This document shows, in pieces, positions 31,829-42,852 of a stretch of 64,000 nt of DNA. The first letter of the stretch is position 1; every line of letters starts with the position of its first letter. Under the pieces are notes generated by a model. That model had not been told where the DNA came from and searched no databases. It worked only from the letters and a program-made list of their open reading frames with translations. Source of the DNA: Pollenia angustigena (Eukaryota; Arthropoda; Insecta; Diptera; Polleniidae); contig OV884056.1 in NCBI GenBank assembly GCA_930367215.1, positions 233,421,127 through 233,485,126 of the forward strand, in the 5' to 3' direction. Both the position numbers and the translations under genes were made by a program.

Positions 31829-32213
31829 CACTCATAAAATTATTACAGTAACTGATTGTAGGTTATTAAATTCGTTTTCGGTACTGTTAAAATTGAATAA
31901 AAATATAGTTATTTTACGAATAAATTTATTTTTCAACATTTATGTTTGTTATTAAAAAAACAAACTACCAAAAAATAATGTTTTCCGTATTTTTTTTTTG
32001 TTAATTTGTTTGATTTTTATCGGTTAAAATATATTTTTTAAAAGTAAAAACTATTCAATTTTAACGAATATGATGTTCAATAAATAAAAAACTTAGAAAT
32101 TACTGAAAAAATCATTTGTTTTTAATGAAATGTAAATGATCCGTTTTTTAAATGAATTTTAATTTGTTTCAAATGAATTTTCGTTTGAATTTAACTACAT
32201 AATATTTTGAGTG
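31829..32213. mobile_element. 385-bp MITE, TA target, copy 2
   Basis: Nearly identical, in the same orientation, to 24934-25317. TA occurs at 31827-31828 and 32214-32215. The few differences include one G/A in the AATAAAAAACTT region. Confidence 0.9.
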
Positions 32214-32215
32214 TA

Positions 32216-33304
32216 GTTTTGACTTAACTGCCTTTTGTTTACGTGCACTTTTGACTTAACTGCACAAAATTGAAAATTTTTGGAATTATTCTTTATAACT
32301 CCATACAAATTCCTTTTTTAAGTGCATTTTCTATACCAGCTAAGATAAATGCACAAAATTTTTGGCATTTTAAAATTATTTTCATACAAAAATTTAACTT
32401 AGCTGCACTTTGACTTAACTGCCCAAAATACATATTTTCTGGGGCTGTAGGAAATATCGCCCAAAAAAAAAAAATGAAAAAAAAAATGGCATGTAAAATG
32501 ATTTTATATGAAAAATGGCCCAAAATTTTTGGGCTATTTTTCGTTATTGTTGGGTGATTTTTCGTTTTTTAAATTTGGGTGATTTTTCATATGAAAAATA
32601 GCCCATAACTATAGAGGAGAAAATCCTTGCGCCCGGCCGAAGGCCGGCTATACCGAGAAACTTTAGTTAGCGAAGCCAGTATTTGTTATACCATAGAAGA
32701 TGAAATCCTTATTTTGGATATATATATTTAATATATACACCCGGAGTAAAAGCTATAAAAATATTTTATCCATATTACGTTTAATTTAACCAAATCATTG
32801 TCACCGACAACCATATTATGGTTAAATTAGTATCTTTAAAAAAATCACTTGAATTTTAACGGTATTTTAAAAAAAAATTTACACATTTTTGATTATAAGT
32901 TAAGTTGCGGACGTTGTGACAATTCTTCGATGGACATTATGACACTTTTAAAAGTTTCATAAAGTCCAAGGACACTACGACACTGGACGTTATGACGTGT
33001 CACCTAAATTTATATGAATAATAAACACTTTTTTGCAAATTGAGCATTTTTTTTTTTTTTTTTTTTTTTTTGGGGAAAAATTCGTTTTTGCTTTTTGGGT
33101 CATTTTTAATTTTCTTTTTGTGCCCTTTTTCGTTTTTTTTTGGGCTAAATTTCATTTTTACCTTTTTGGGTCATTTTTCATGTTCGCTTGGGCGATGCTT
33201 CATTTGGGCGATTTTTCATTTTTTTTTTTTTGGCCATTTTTCTTTGGGCGATATTTCCTACAGCCATTTTCTGGAATTATTCTTCAAAATCCTTGTTTAA
33301 CCCA
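32216..33304. other. low-complexity gene-free stretch with GGGCGATTTTTC words and inverted repeats
   Basis: GACTTAACTGC repeats near 32221-32410. CTGTAGGAAATATCGCCCA at about 32445-32463 recurs inverted at about 33246-33264, and TTTTTGGGC/GGGTGATTTTTC words fill the space between. Long T runs at 33050-33070 generate artificial Phe-rich open frames. A hairpin CGCCCGGCCGAAGGCCGG lies near 32630-32648. Confidence 0.45.
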
Positions 33305-33308
33305 TTAA

Positions 33309-33455
33309 GGCCCGAGCCATGATCCCATTGAGCTATAATGATGAAACTTTTAAAATTTTATTGTTTATACCTAAATATGAAAGAAAGCAAATTTTGGGCA
33401 AATCGGATACGTGGGAGCCCAGATAACCCCCGTTGCGAAAACGCAACGTTGGGCC
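33309..33455. mobile_element. 147-bp TTAA-flanked MITE candidate
   Basis: TTAA at 33305-33308 and 33456-33459. Ends GGCCCGAGCC and, inverted, GGCCCAACG. An internal hairpin CGTTGCGAAAACGCAACG lies at 33431-33448. The TIR is short, so this is tentative. Confidence 0.45.
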
Positions 33456-33544
33456 TTAACGATATAAAAATTAAGCTCATTTGCAAACATTTTAAATTAA
33501 AATTTTTTATTCACGTCTTTAGGAAAAAAAAAATTAAAAAGATT

Positions 33545-34021
33545 AAGTATTTTTATAATCAGGCTTAAGTTCATCCAATTTAATTTTCATTAAATTATTT
33601 TTATGAAGAAAGGAATTTTACAACACGAAAATTAGTTAAAATTGTTATTGATAATTTTTCATTCTTGACGTGGCTGGGGCTCGAACCCCGGCCGGCAGGC
33701 TACCGTGACATGTTTCGATTGCAACCACTCGATCTCCTCAGATGGATTTGCCGTCTTACACTCGCAGCCATCGACGACTGCTGACGTCAATAGTCAAACA
33801 TCAATCCTTAAACCAAATTGTATTTTAACCTTTGGTAGATCGAAATTTGCTTTTCTGAATAATTATCCATTTTTAATTGATTTTAAGTGTTTTTTCCTTA
33901 CTTCTGCTTTCTCGTACTTTTGTCAAGAATTCTTCTTGAAGTTGAAAGTACATTTTTTGTTTGTTTTTTCATTTTTGTCGTTCTTTTTTGTTGACCTTTT
34001 TTTAGCACAACTTGAAGGACA
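33545..34021 (-). repeat. SINE-like dispersed repeat, copy 2 (inverse of 1-480)
   Basis: Inverse match to the left edge of the window. The B-box-like sequence is on the minus strand at 33677-33687 and is flanked by a perfect CCCC/GGGG extension. Immediately downstream, 34110-34166 repeats 33543-33595 in direct orientation. Confidence 0.6.
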
Positions 34022-34109
34022 AATGAACACACAGAGCTCGTGCCTTAGCTTTAACAATAATCAGTATTGTGGTTAATTTGTTGAACTATTTATGGTTTTT
34101 AATCCAAAT

Positions 34110-34166
34110 TTTAAGTATTTTTATAATCAGGCTTAAGTTTATCAAATTTAATTTTCATTAAATTAA
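34110..34166. repeat. short direct repeat of the SINE-like right flank
   Basis: AAGTATTTTTATAATCAGGC and the following TTAAGTTTATCAAATTTAAT match 33543-33595 with about three changes. It could be an extended target duplication or a second fragment. Confidence 0.5.
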
Positions 34167-34762
34167 AAACACAACTTACTAACAGTGTTTTGACATTTGG
34201 CAACTGAAATTACAACAGAAAAAAGGCCCATCCATTAGGTCTGCGCAAAAGCCAGATGTTTATTCCTTAAAGATGTCAAAAGTTGTTTACATTTTGCTTA
34301 TACATGTACATTTTTGTTTACTTTGAATATTGTATGTAGTAGTAATATAAATTGATTTAGCTAAATTGTGTATATGTGAACAGAAAGATAATTATGTCAA
34401 TTAACCGAATATTGACTAAATAAAAAAGATATATCTGAACACGGTATTAGTTATATTTTGTATCTCAAAGCATCTGGCAGGTCTTTCGAACGCCTAAGTT
34501 ATTGGCCGAAACCCCAACAGCTTGTAATAACCGACGGCTATAGGGAAATTAGGATCACTTATGTAGTTGTATACGCCACATGGCAGACCAAACCCCGATA
34601 ACACCACAATATAAATGCTTTTGGTTGCGATAGAGCATTATGTTATTTTTTTTTTTTTTTTTTTTTTTTATTAAAAAACGGAGAATGTTTGAAGTGGACT
34701 GTCCTAAAAACTTGTTAAGCAACATAACTTCCAGATTTCATTATGATATCTTTATCATAGTT
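34167..34762. other. gene-free stretch with a poly(T) run
   Basis: About 34470-34640 is of balanced base composition, unlike its surroundings, and non-coding. It is followed by about 24 T at 34646-34669, which could be the 3' tail of a minus-strand retrosequence. No family was recognised. Confidence 0.3.
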
Positions 34763-35058
34763 GGGGGAGTGCACTAAATATTGATTTAAATCACAAGTCC
34801 ACTATTACTATATACAACTGCAACCAAATTAGCTTGCACTCTTTTTACCAGCTTTAGTGATGATTGTTATTTTTTTAACTACCACTAAAAAAAATTAGTG
34901 ATATCGCAAACTTGTTCACTATCACAAAAAAAATTTTTTAACATGTTAAGTGAGGCTGCAAGTTTTCAATTCATCACTCAACATCAACAAAATGATTGCA
35001 ATATTTTTGCACTATCACTAACTGTGAGTTGAAACTGCAAAATGAGTGCACTTCCCCC
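34763..35058. mobile_element. MITE with GGGGGA ends, about 296 bp
   Basis: Left GGGGGAGTGCACTAAA; inverse of the right GGGGGAAGTGCACTCATT. The interior has several CACTATCAC and AGTGATAT words in both orientations. Flanks contain similar TTATGAT-like text but no exact TSD. Confidence 0.55.
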
Positions 35059-35104
35059 ATTTATGATCTTTATTCATGTCAGATTTACAGAATGTCAAAC
35101 CTTA

Positions 35105-35330
35105 AAATTAATATTTTTATACACTCCACCCAAAATTTGTTGCGAAGAGGGTATACTAAGTTTGTCATTCCGTGTGAAACTTTTTTATTATTCATCTCAG
35201 ACCCCATTAAGTATATCCGTCTGTCTGTCTGTCCGTCTGTTAGTCCGTTTGTTGAAAACGCGCTCACTTTCGAAAAACTAAAAAGAAATGTACAAACTTG
35301 GTGTAAAATTGCTTGTAGTTATCCGAAGCA
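35105..35330. repeat. dispersed repeat with GTCY microsatellite (DINE/mini-me-like)
   Basis: GGGTATACTAAGTTTGTCAT followed by CATCTCAGACCCCATTAAGT and then GTCTGTCTGTCTGTCCGTC-type repeats is a combination common in fly interspersed repeats of the DINE-1/mini-me kind. Family assignment is by recall of the GTCY signature. It runs directly into the composite palindrome to the right. Confidence 0.45.
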
Positions 35331-37140
35331 GTTTGGGATTGAAATTCAGCAAAATCGGTTGAGTAGGATCAGAGCTATGAATCAAAATGTGGAACCACCA
35401 CCTAAAAACAATTGATAATTTTGTTACAAAAACTAACACAAATGGTGGAATAATACACCGCATTATATTGGAATTTGCAAAAATTCGTTTCATTCGACTG
35501 GAAATCACACTGTAAAATTTCGTGAAGATCCGTTCATAATTTACCCTAGGCCCCATATAAGCCCTACTCCCGGACAACAGTATAGTACGCATAAAACCCT
35601 AATTAACAATGCTATCATAACAAACTTGGGCGCGCCACAGTTCAATAGGAGTAGAAATGACACTGTAAGGTTTCGTGAAGATCGGTCCATAATTTAACCT
35701 AGGCCCCATATAAAACCGGGGGGGGGGTGCTTTAATACCATGTGAGATAAGGCCATGATGGCTTTATCTGTCATTCAATAGGGAGATAAAGCCTTTTTTG
35801 AATTGGAGATAAAGCCATCATGGTCTTAGCTCACATTAGCAATATTAGAAAATGGCTTTATCTCTCATTTCAGTTCCGGCCTGTGGCCGTGCTTAGGGGG
35901 TTTTTCCTCCAGTAGGACGCGGCTGGTGGCTTCGCTTAATAAAGTTTTCTTGTGTGCGTCACAAGAATAAAAAAATGTTTTTCAATGATAACTAAGGATT
36001 TTCCCTTTTACCGAATGTTAACACCATGCATAACAATATTCTGGAAAAATATGGCTTTATCTCTCTTTTTGCAAAATTTTAAATATGATCATGCCTCTCA
36101 ATGATTGGGCAATAAGGCCATGATGGCTTTATCTCCTATAAATTTGGGCAATAAAGCCACCCCCCATAAAACCTACTACCGGAAAAAAGTTTAGTACGCC
36201 TAAAAACTTAAAAAATAATGTTATCATAACAAAAGTTGGTACATCACAGTTTTATAGAACTAGAAATGACACTGTGAAATTTCGTGAAGATGGGTCCATA
36301 ATTTACCATAGGCCCCATATAAATCCCACTCTGGTAAATTAATTAAATACGCCTAAAACCATAGCAGATATAGATATTAAACGTGCTTCCAGCTTTGCTT
36401 CATATGGCCAAAAAAAATGCTATGCAATTTTGTGATATACGGTCCATAATTTACCTTAGTTCGCACTTTAGCTGCATTCTTCACAGCAAACGCTAAAACT
36501 AACCGCTGTATTAAAATTTATGTTTTTTAATACCAGAAATCATTCTGCAGAATTTCAGGATGATTGGTTCATAGCTAGCCATGGCTCCATTATAAATTGC
36601 CCTTCTGAATTTATTTATTATTTATTAGTATGTATGGCTTATATGGGTCTTATAGTAAATTATGGACCGATTTTCACGAAATTTTGTGACTTCTAGTCCT
36701 ATTAAACTGTGACGTACCAAAGCTTATTATGATAGCACTATTAATTCCGATTTTAGGTGTTTTCCGGGAGTAGGGTTTATATGGGGACTAGGGTAAATTA
36801 TTAACCGATCTTCACGAAGTTTAACAGTGCGATTTCCTGTCCTATGAAACTGGCTTCCAAGTTTTTTTTTGATAGCTTTATTAATTATGATTTTAGGCGT
36901 ACTAAGCTGTCTTTCAGAAGTAGGGTTTTTATGGGACCTACGGTTAATTAATAAGCTTTTTTGACGAAATTTGACAGTGACGAATTTTTGCAAAATTTTG
37001 TGTCATTCCGTGCATTATTCCACCATTTATGATAGTTTTTGTAACAAAATTATCAATTTTTTCGGTTGGTTGTTCCACATTTTAATTCATAGCTCTGATC
37101 CTACCGAACCTATTTTGCTGAATTTCACTTCAAGTGAAAT
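35330..37140. repeat. palindromic composite repeat built of about 150-bp modules
   Basis: Modules with AATGACACTGT, TTTCGTGAAGATCGGTCCAT and CCTAGGCCCCATATAA recur at about 35500-35570, 35650-35715 and 36265-36325. The same text appears inverted at about 36640-37000. The outer arms also match in inverse: 35330-35490 versus 36965-37135. An 8-bp-TSD insertion at 35718-36165 interrupts one module. Non-coding. Confidence 0.7.
35718..36165. mobile_element. 448-bp DNA transposon insertion, 8-bp TSD
   Basis: ATAAAACC at 35710-35717 and 36166-36173. Ends GGGGGGGGGTGCTTTAAT and, inverted, GGGGGGTGGCTTTATT. Inside, GGCCATGATGGCTTTATCTC and its inverse occur several times. Joining the flanks continues the repeat module (CCCATATAAAACC then TACTACCGG), which confirms the boundaries. 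Confidence 0.85.
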
Positions 37141-37329
37141 CGGACAGTTTGGAGAACAATTTTTTTTTATTTTTTGTACTGTGTTTATGTTCCTTCTCAA
37201 CAGCACATTTCAGCCAATTTTCAGATTTTTATGGTTAATGAGATATTTATCAAGAATAAAAATTGGGAATTAAGCACGACAAACAAAATCTTGTAAATTA
37301 AAAATTTCCAAACAATTACTTTGATTATA

Positions 37330-37555
37330 AACTGGCAAGTGCACGGCTAAAAAAACTAAACTGGCAATATGCTTTATTTTTTGCGAGAAAAATAACGGAA
37401 AAATTCTAACCAATAGTGTGGAATGTAAGAAAAGATAAACTCACTGTTTATTGTTGTTGTTTTTTTAAGCTTTGTTTTGTTATAAGTAAAACTGTTGCTT
37501 ATAATTCTTATTCGGTTAACAGTTTTATATGCTTAATATCTTTAGTTTTTCTAAC
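37330..37555 (-). repeat. dispersed repeat, inverse of 1546-1790
   Basis: Best conserved over about 37430-37555 (inverse TTTATCTTTTCTTACATTCC ... GAAAAACTAAAGATATTA). Confidence 0.55.
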
Positions 37556-37654
37556 ATTTTTGGATGAAGTTTCTTGACGATCTGGAATAAGCAACCAGTG
37601 AAATACGGATGGGAATAGCGTATTCTTCAACAATAACATTCAGTGTTTTATCAA

Positions 37655-38360
37655 GAATAACAAGTAAGAAAGTATAGTCGGTCAAGCCCAACCATATGAT
37701 ACCCTACACCACAGTATTCAAACACACATCATGCTTATGTGTCCATGTAAATATGGATTTATCTATGTTTATAAACTTCATGAAAATCGGTTTGAAAGTT
37801 TGTGAGTGGCAGAAATTGTCCCCTGCCTCCCTTGTGGTCGTATTTTTAAAAACTGTATAGCTAATGTGTCCCTTTAGATATGGATCTATCTATGTTGTAA
37901 ATTTCATTAAAATCAGTTTTAGAGGCAGAAATTGCCCCTATCTCGCCTCGTGGTCCGTTTTTTTTTTTAATTTATACATTTTGTGTCCATATAGATATGG
38001 TTCTATCTGTGTTTTAAATTTCGTTAAAATCGGTTTGATAGTTTCTGAGAGGAAGAAATTTCCCCCTATCTTCCTTCGTGGTCCTACGATTCGGCCCGTT
38101 TTCAATAGGCTTGGTCCTTGTGCCAATAAGAACCTATGACCCATATTTTATTAACATATCTCCAAAATTGCGACCTGTTATTTGCGCACAAAGTTACGTG
38201 GACAGCCAGCCAGCCGGACGGACATCATTAGTTCGACTCAAAAAGTGATTCTGAGTAGATCGGTATACTTTAAGGTGGGTCTAGGAGCACTATTTTAAGG
38301 CGTTACACACATCAGCACAAATGCATAATACCCTCTCCACTATTGTGGTGTGGGTATAAA
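37655..38360. repeat. dispersed muscoid-type repeat ending GTGGTGTGGGTATA
   Basis: Contains GTCGGTCAAGCCCAACCATA, direct near-duplicates of a TGTCC..TATGGAT/TTCTATCT..TTTC(G/A)TTAAAATC module (about 37738-37810, 37864-37945 and 37980-38070), CCAGCCAGCCGGACGGACAT at 38203-38222 and the end CTATTGTGGTGTGGGTATA at about 38341-38359. Related text in inverse orientation lies at 63810-63950, and the end motif recurs at 51632 and 52158. Confidence 0.55.
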
Positions 38361-38689
38361 AATTGAGAAAAAAGCACGACAAACAAAATCTTGTAAATTG
38401 AGATATCTCATAACTTTTCAATATTAATCCAATAAAAAATAGAAAAAAATTTTGCACAGTGGGCTTAGATGCGATTTTCGGGATTTCATATTTAAATTGA
38501 TAAAATTTTTTTTAATGTAAAATTTTGATTATTCTCAGCAAGTTTTAAGGCCCATTTGGTTGTGGGATTCAAATAACTACTATTATTTTCCGATTTTTGA
38601 AATATGCAAAACAAATTTTTTTCGGTATAAACATGTATAGAACATGTGGTGAAGTTCTAAAAATTTGACTACCAAGCCGATCTTCATGC

Positions 38690-40330
38690 ATGAAAAGGAT
38701 TAGGATGAATTAAAGGATTTCTCGTTGTCCAAAACAATGTTTTCGGGGATTCCGAAAGAAGCTAATAAATCCAGTAAAGGAATTTTTAGCATCCTTAGTG
38801 GCCCTTGATTTTACCATCCTGGCGTGCTCGTATTTTGAAAACTTATCCAGCGCAAAAAGAATTTATAACCCTGTTGTTTGTATGGTAAATGTCGATATGA
38901 ACAAACTATCCCGGGTGTTGAGTAATAGGGGTATTTTTCAATACTAATATATTCGGATGAAGTTCGTAATTATTCTACAGACATTTCGTTGCTTAACAAT
39001 TTTTGCTATCTTCGCCTGCATGTTCGGAAAATAAAATCTCTCGAGAAGTTTTACTTTATTTTCCCGAGCATTTAACAAGGCCTAAGCCATTAATCTCGTA
39101 TACCTATCCTTATAACCATTACATTTTGATGTGATTCTCCTGGATTTTTCCCAGGATCGTCTCCTCGGTCAGTATCAAATTAGTCACGGATTGGTTTAGA
39201 TACTGCCCTTATTTTGTCACCAACTTTTCCTTGTCTTAAACTTTGTCCGTATTTATATGTTTATGATACGTACGATCTATAATTTCATATTTGTAGGACT
39301 GAGACTCTCCCGTGGAAATTTTTTACTGATTCTTAAATAGTTTATCGGTGCGTTCGTGAAAGTGATCAAATTTGCGATTAACTATCATCACTATTACTAC
39401 GTTTATACGCACCACTTATTCGCAAATAAAGATATTGCAAGTAGAGAATATTGCCGCATAAACAGTGAATTAAATTTTTATTTGCGAATAGCTAACTCAT
39501 GAAAACAATTCCTGATTAACGACACTATTTGCAAATAAGATTTTAAGCATTGCCACACTTTTAACCCTTTTACGTTTTTATTTCAATGTGACACATTCAT
39601 ATGACAACAAAAGTAAAATTAAATCAAAATGTGCAAATAAATTTTAAAATACACAATAATTATTGATCTTTTTCATTTAAAAAATAAAAAGTTTATATAC
39701 ATACAGTGCTACTAAATGAATAAATTTTCCATCTGGCATCACTTAGAAGTAAGAATTTTCATTAAGAAATAGACATATAAACAGTAAGTTAGTTAATCGC
39801 AAATAATTTTTATTCGCGAATAGGCTACGTATAAACGTAGTATATGTCGAGAAGCAGTTAAACTTTTTTGGAAATCGGTTAAGGTCTAGATAGGGCGTCT
39901 GCCACCACATTAATGCTTCCTGGGTTGTACTTCACACTCCTCAAGTATTGTCTTCCATATTCTCAACTTATGTTTGTATTTTTGTTCCCCAATGAGTACG
40001 TTTATGTCTGATGATGTATAAGGATTAAGAAAGTCTCTTAAGGTCTTTTGAGCCCTCACTATTGCATCTCCGGTTCCAGAACAGCTATCCGCTTAGCTTG
40101 TTGCGTCGATTGTTAGCTGAAATTCTTTCCGAAAGTCCTGAAATGAAAGCATTATGTCACTGGAAGTGAGGAAGTTCTTAATTTTATCTTAAGCTTCTAA
40201 AGCATCCTTGTTCGAAGGTATCTGAATTTTTGCTAATATGAACTTGGAACAATGGTTAGGGTTTTGTGACTTTATCATAGTCCCGATTGTTGCAAGCAGT
40301 TGGGGAATTTGGTATCGTTAGGCCGCAACA
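38690..40330 (-). pseudogene. old Ty3/gypsy (17.6/297-like) pol remnant
   Basis: Read from 40330 down on the minus strand: ILAKIQIPSNKDALEA, stop, DKIKNFLTSSDIMLSFQDF and FRKEFQLTIDAT at about 40230-40110 match the RT-RNase H junction of gypsy-group elements. WKTILEECEVQPRK lies near 39950. After a MITE, ENKVKLLERFYFPNMQAKI (about 39050-38990) is the integrase zinc-finger region. LDKFSKYEHARMVKSRATKD (about 38855-38795) and FGIPENIVLDNEKSF (about 38755-38710) are the integrase core with its Asp residues. Stops and shifts are frequent, and no LTR was found. Confidence 0.75.
39397..39840. mobile_element. 444-bp MITE, TA target, inside the gypsy remnant
   Basis: CTACGTTTATACG at 39397 and its exact inverse at 39828-39840, with TA at 39395-39396 and 39841-39842. 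Subterminal TATTCGCAAATAA and related words occur in both orientations. Non-coding. Confidence 0.85.
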
Positions 40331-40345
40331 TGCTTGCGTAGCAAC

Positions 40346-40425
40346 AATTAACCCTTGTGTTAATACCCAACTTTATCCACATTGCTTAGCACCCGGGGTA
40401 TCCGGGTACCCATATACTATAATAT
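40346..40425. mobile_element. fragment related to the MITE at 59504-59733
   Basis: TTAACCCTTGTGTTAATACC at about 40349 equals the inverse of the right end at 59504-59733, and CCGGGTACCCAT follows in both. The second end is absent. Confidence 0.5.
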
Positions 40426-40465
40426 ATTAATAACACTGGCTTACAGCCAAAAAATAGCAAGCACG

Positions 40466-41189
40466 CCACATGCCTAGATAAGTTAATTGGGACCTCCTGA
40501 ACACAAAAAACGCTGTAATTTTTTTTCGATAAGTACCGTTTTTTATATAACGATTCTTTTGTGTTTTTCGGTGTATGGTCCCACTCAAACACTTGTGGAG
40601 CCCAACCAAACCGATCGAAAAAAGTGGCACATTGTTGCAAAGGTAATTGAATTCCGTCGATATGCTGAAAATTTCTATCTGATAAGAAATGGCTGAGTTA
40701 TGGCAGCTCAAAATTTGCCTATTTTTTACGTTTTTTTCAAAATTTTTCATTTTTATTTCGTTTTTTTTCTACGTTATATTAAATTTCTGGAATATTTTAT
40801 TTCTTAACCAAATAGTTTATTTAATTACCAACATTTTAAGCGCAATTTGAAAAAAATCGGATGAAAAATAAAGTTTTTATTAAGGATTTTGTTGAACGAC
40901 AATATTTTCATCTTATATAAAATTTCGTTTATTTTAAATACGTTAAAACTTGATGTGCCATAACTCAGCCATTTCTTATCAGCATATCAACGGAAAAGGC
41001 ATTCGATTATCTTTCCAACGATGTGCCACTTGTTTTGATCGGACTTTTCGGTTGGGCTCCACAAGGGTTTAAGTGGGACCATACACCGAAAAACACAAAA
41101 GTACCGTTATCTAAAAAACGGTACTTAGGAAAAAATACAGCGATTTTCGTGTTCAGGAGGTCCCAATTAACTTATCTAGGCATGTGGTG
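40466..41189. repeat. fold-back repeat, arms of about 250-260 bp
   Basis: 40466-40725 and 40945-41189 are inverse copies at roughly 85-90% identity by eye, including CATGCCTAGATAAGTTAATT, TGGGACCTCCTGAACAC, TTTTTCGGTGTATGGTCCCA and GAAATGGCTGAGTTATGGCA. The centre of about 220 bp is AT-rich. Open frames in the arms are mirror by-products. Confidence 0.75.
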
Positions 41190-41302
41190 GTCTTGGTACT
41201 TTTCCAAACTTAAAATTTGTAAAGCAGTGTAATCCATATTTTTATGAAAAAAAGCAATTTTTTAAACTTTTTAAAAGCGTATTAAATTATATTTATGCTA
41301 AC

Positions 41303-41562
41303 ATATCGAGCCCTAATAGCAAAAATGATGTAACCAACAAAAATAAAATTTTACAGGAGAAGGTTTTTTTTTAATATTTTTTCTTTAAGTCTAGGGTTTC
41401 GTTTGAAATTGCTTTTGCTCTTATTTCGAAACGGTACTTCCCAGAGATATGAGATTTATAGAGATGATGCAAATGATCAAAAATTATCGATTTTTATCAA
41501 AAAACAAATATCTAAAATGTTGTTGGTTACATCATTGTTGCTATTAGGGCTCGATATGATTT
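41303..41562. repeat. hairpin element with 45-bp arms
   Basis: ATATCGAGCCCTAATAGCAA followed by AAATGATGTAACCAACAA at about 41305 recurs inverted at 41520-41560 with two or three changes. TSD unclear. Confidence 0.7.
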
Positions 41563-41564
41563 TT

Positions 41565-42097
41565 TAACTTTGGGTGTGTGCGAGACGGTAGCAAAGTTCT
41601 ATGGTGAAATGAAATTTGTTTGTGGTAGAAAATTTTCATGTTTGTGCTGTGTGAAATTTAAAAATTTTTGACGACGTAAAATTTTGACATAAAGAAAAAA
41701 ACAATTACTAATAGTTTTGTGAAAATAATAAATTAAACAAACGTTTTCCAATAATCATTTCAATTCTGTCGGAAATGAGATCGTCCCAACTATTTGATGA
41801 ATTCGTTCTGATATATTAACAATTTTTACAAAAAGTGTAGGCAAAAAAGCTTATACATATTTAAATACTTACATCTTGTATAATTCTTTTTGATTTTTTT
41901 TTTGCCGCTGGTCCTGATTCCATATTATTTTTTATTTTTTTAAACAAATTTGATGAAAAAAAAAAAAATTTGGTGGTTGTCAAAAATTTCTACACTAATG
42001 TCAAAATGTATACTAGCCCCTAGGGCTAGTGAAATTTTATTCACCTCAATAGTGTAAAAATTTTACTACCAAAGTATAATAAGTAACACGACTCTTT
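41565..42097 (-). mobile_element. degenerate DNA transposon with a spliced-exon relic; deleted relative at 59222-59305
   Basis: The left end TTTGGGTGTGTGCGAGACGG and the inverse of the right end AAAGAGTCGTGTTACTTATT resemble the two ends of a short sequence at 59222-59305, where they are joined with the middle missing. On the minus strand at about 41923-41873, MESGPAAKKKSKRIIQD is followed by a GTAAGT donor, a layout like the Myb/SANT gene at 8407. No further coding sequence was recognised. Confidence 0.4.
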
Positions 42098-42633
42098 TTT
42101 TAAATTTTATTCTCTCACATGTACATGTCCTGTGTGAATTCAACACACTTGAGAGAAACAAAAACCAAAGAAATGTCACGAATTTTTGCGTCAATTATTT
42201 TGGAAAATTGGGATTGTTCCAGATTTTTATTACATAAACATCTAATTATATTAATTTTTTATAAATATTTTTCACATTTTAATAGATAAAATCAGTTCTT
42301 ATTGCACAAATAAGAAAAAATAATTTATAATTTTTGACGTAAAATTTTTTTATGGTAGATTTTAAATTAGTTTATCAGAGTTGCTAATTAATGTGTTTAA
42401 AAAGAGGGATACAAAATTAAACTTGAAAAAGGTTACATAAACTTTTTAAATGCTTAAATTACATTGTTCAACACATAATTTCAAAAACAAAGTTATGGTT
42501 ATTGAAATGTGTAACTTTAAGATAACTCTTATTTCACAAAAACTCACAGACGGACATTGTTAAATCAACTTCGCTCATCATAAGGACCCAGAACATATAT
42601 ACTTTATAGGATCCATTATCAATATTGTAGAAA

Positions 42634-42852
42634 TTACAAAAGGAATGACAAACTTAAATACATACATATATCCTTTTTCACCACCTGTGGTAAAGGGTAT
42701 AATAATGACTTACTTTTTAATGCATTCATTTTGGGGCTTCCCTTGTAAAATTCATTGGTTCTTTCAGTAAACTTTTTACTTTTTCCTGATGACTTAACAG
42801 ATTGTTTTGTAGGCGAAGTCTTTACTGGGCTCTGTATCGCCATAAATTGCAA
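42634..42852 (-). CDS. short Ser/Lys-rich frame with exon-like donor, uncertain
   Basis: From 42852 the frame reads MQFMAIQSPVKTSPTKQSVK and continues KSSGKSKKFTERTNEFYKGS, then PKMNALKSKS. Codon use and SP-x-K motifs look less random than the neighbouring AT-rich DNA, and a GTAAGT lies at about 42715-42710, so the last real codons may end there. No domain was recognised. It could be an exon of an unknown host gene or part of a TE. The rest of the frame runs into a CACCACCTGTGGTAAAGGG repeat end. Confidence 0.25.
   Translation of the reverse strand: MQFMAIQSPVKTSPTKQSVKSSGKSKKFTERTNEFYKGSPKMNALKSKSLLYPLPQVVKKDICMYLSLSFLL

Noticed and set aside
33033..33308. Phe-rich open frames of about 90 codons
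   Set aside because: Produced by T runs and GGGC/TTTTT low-complexity DNA.
1..34021. A 34-kb composite transposon bounded by the inverted SINE-like repeats
   Set aside because: Copies differ by roughly 10%, have a SINE-like internal promoter and no visible flanking duplication; two independent insertions are simpler.
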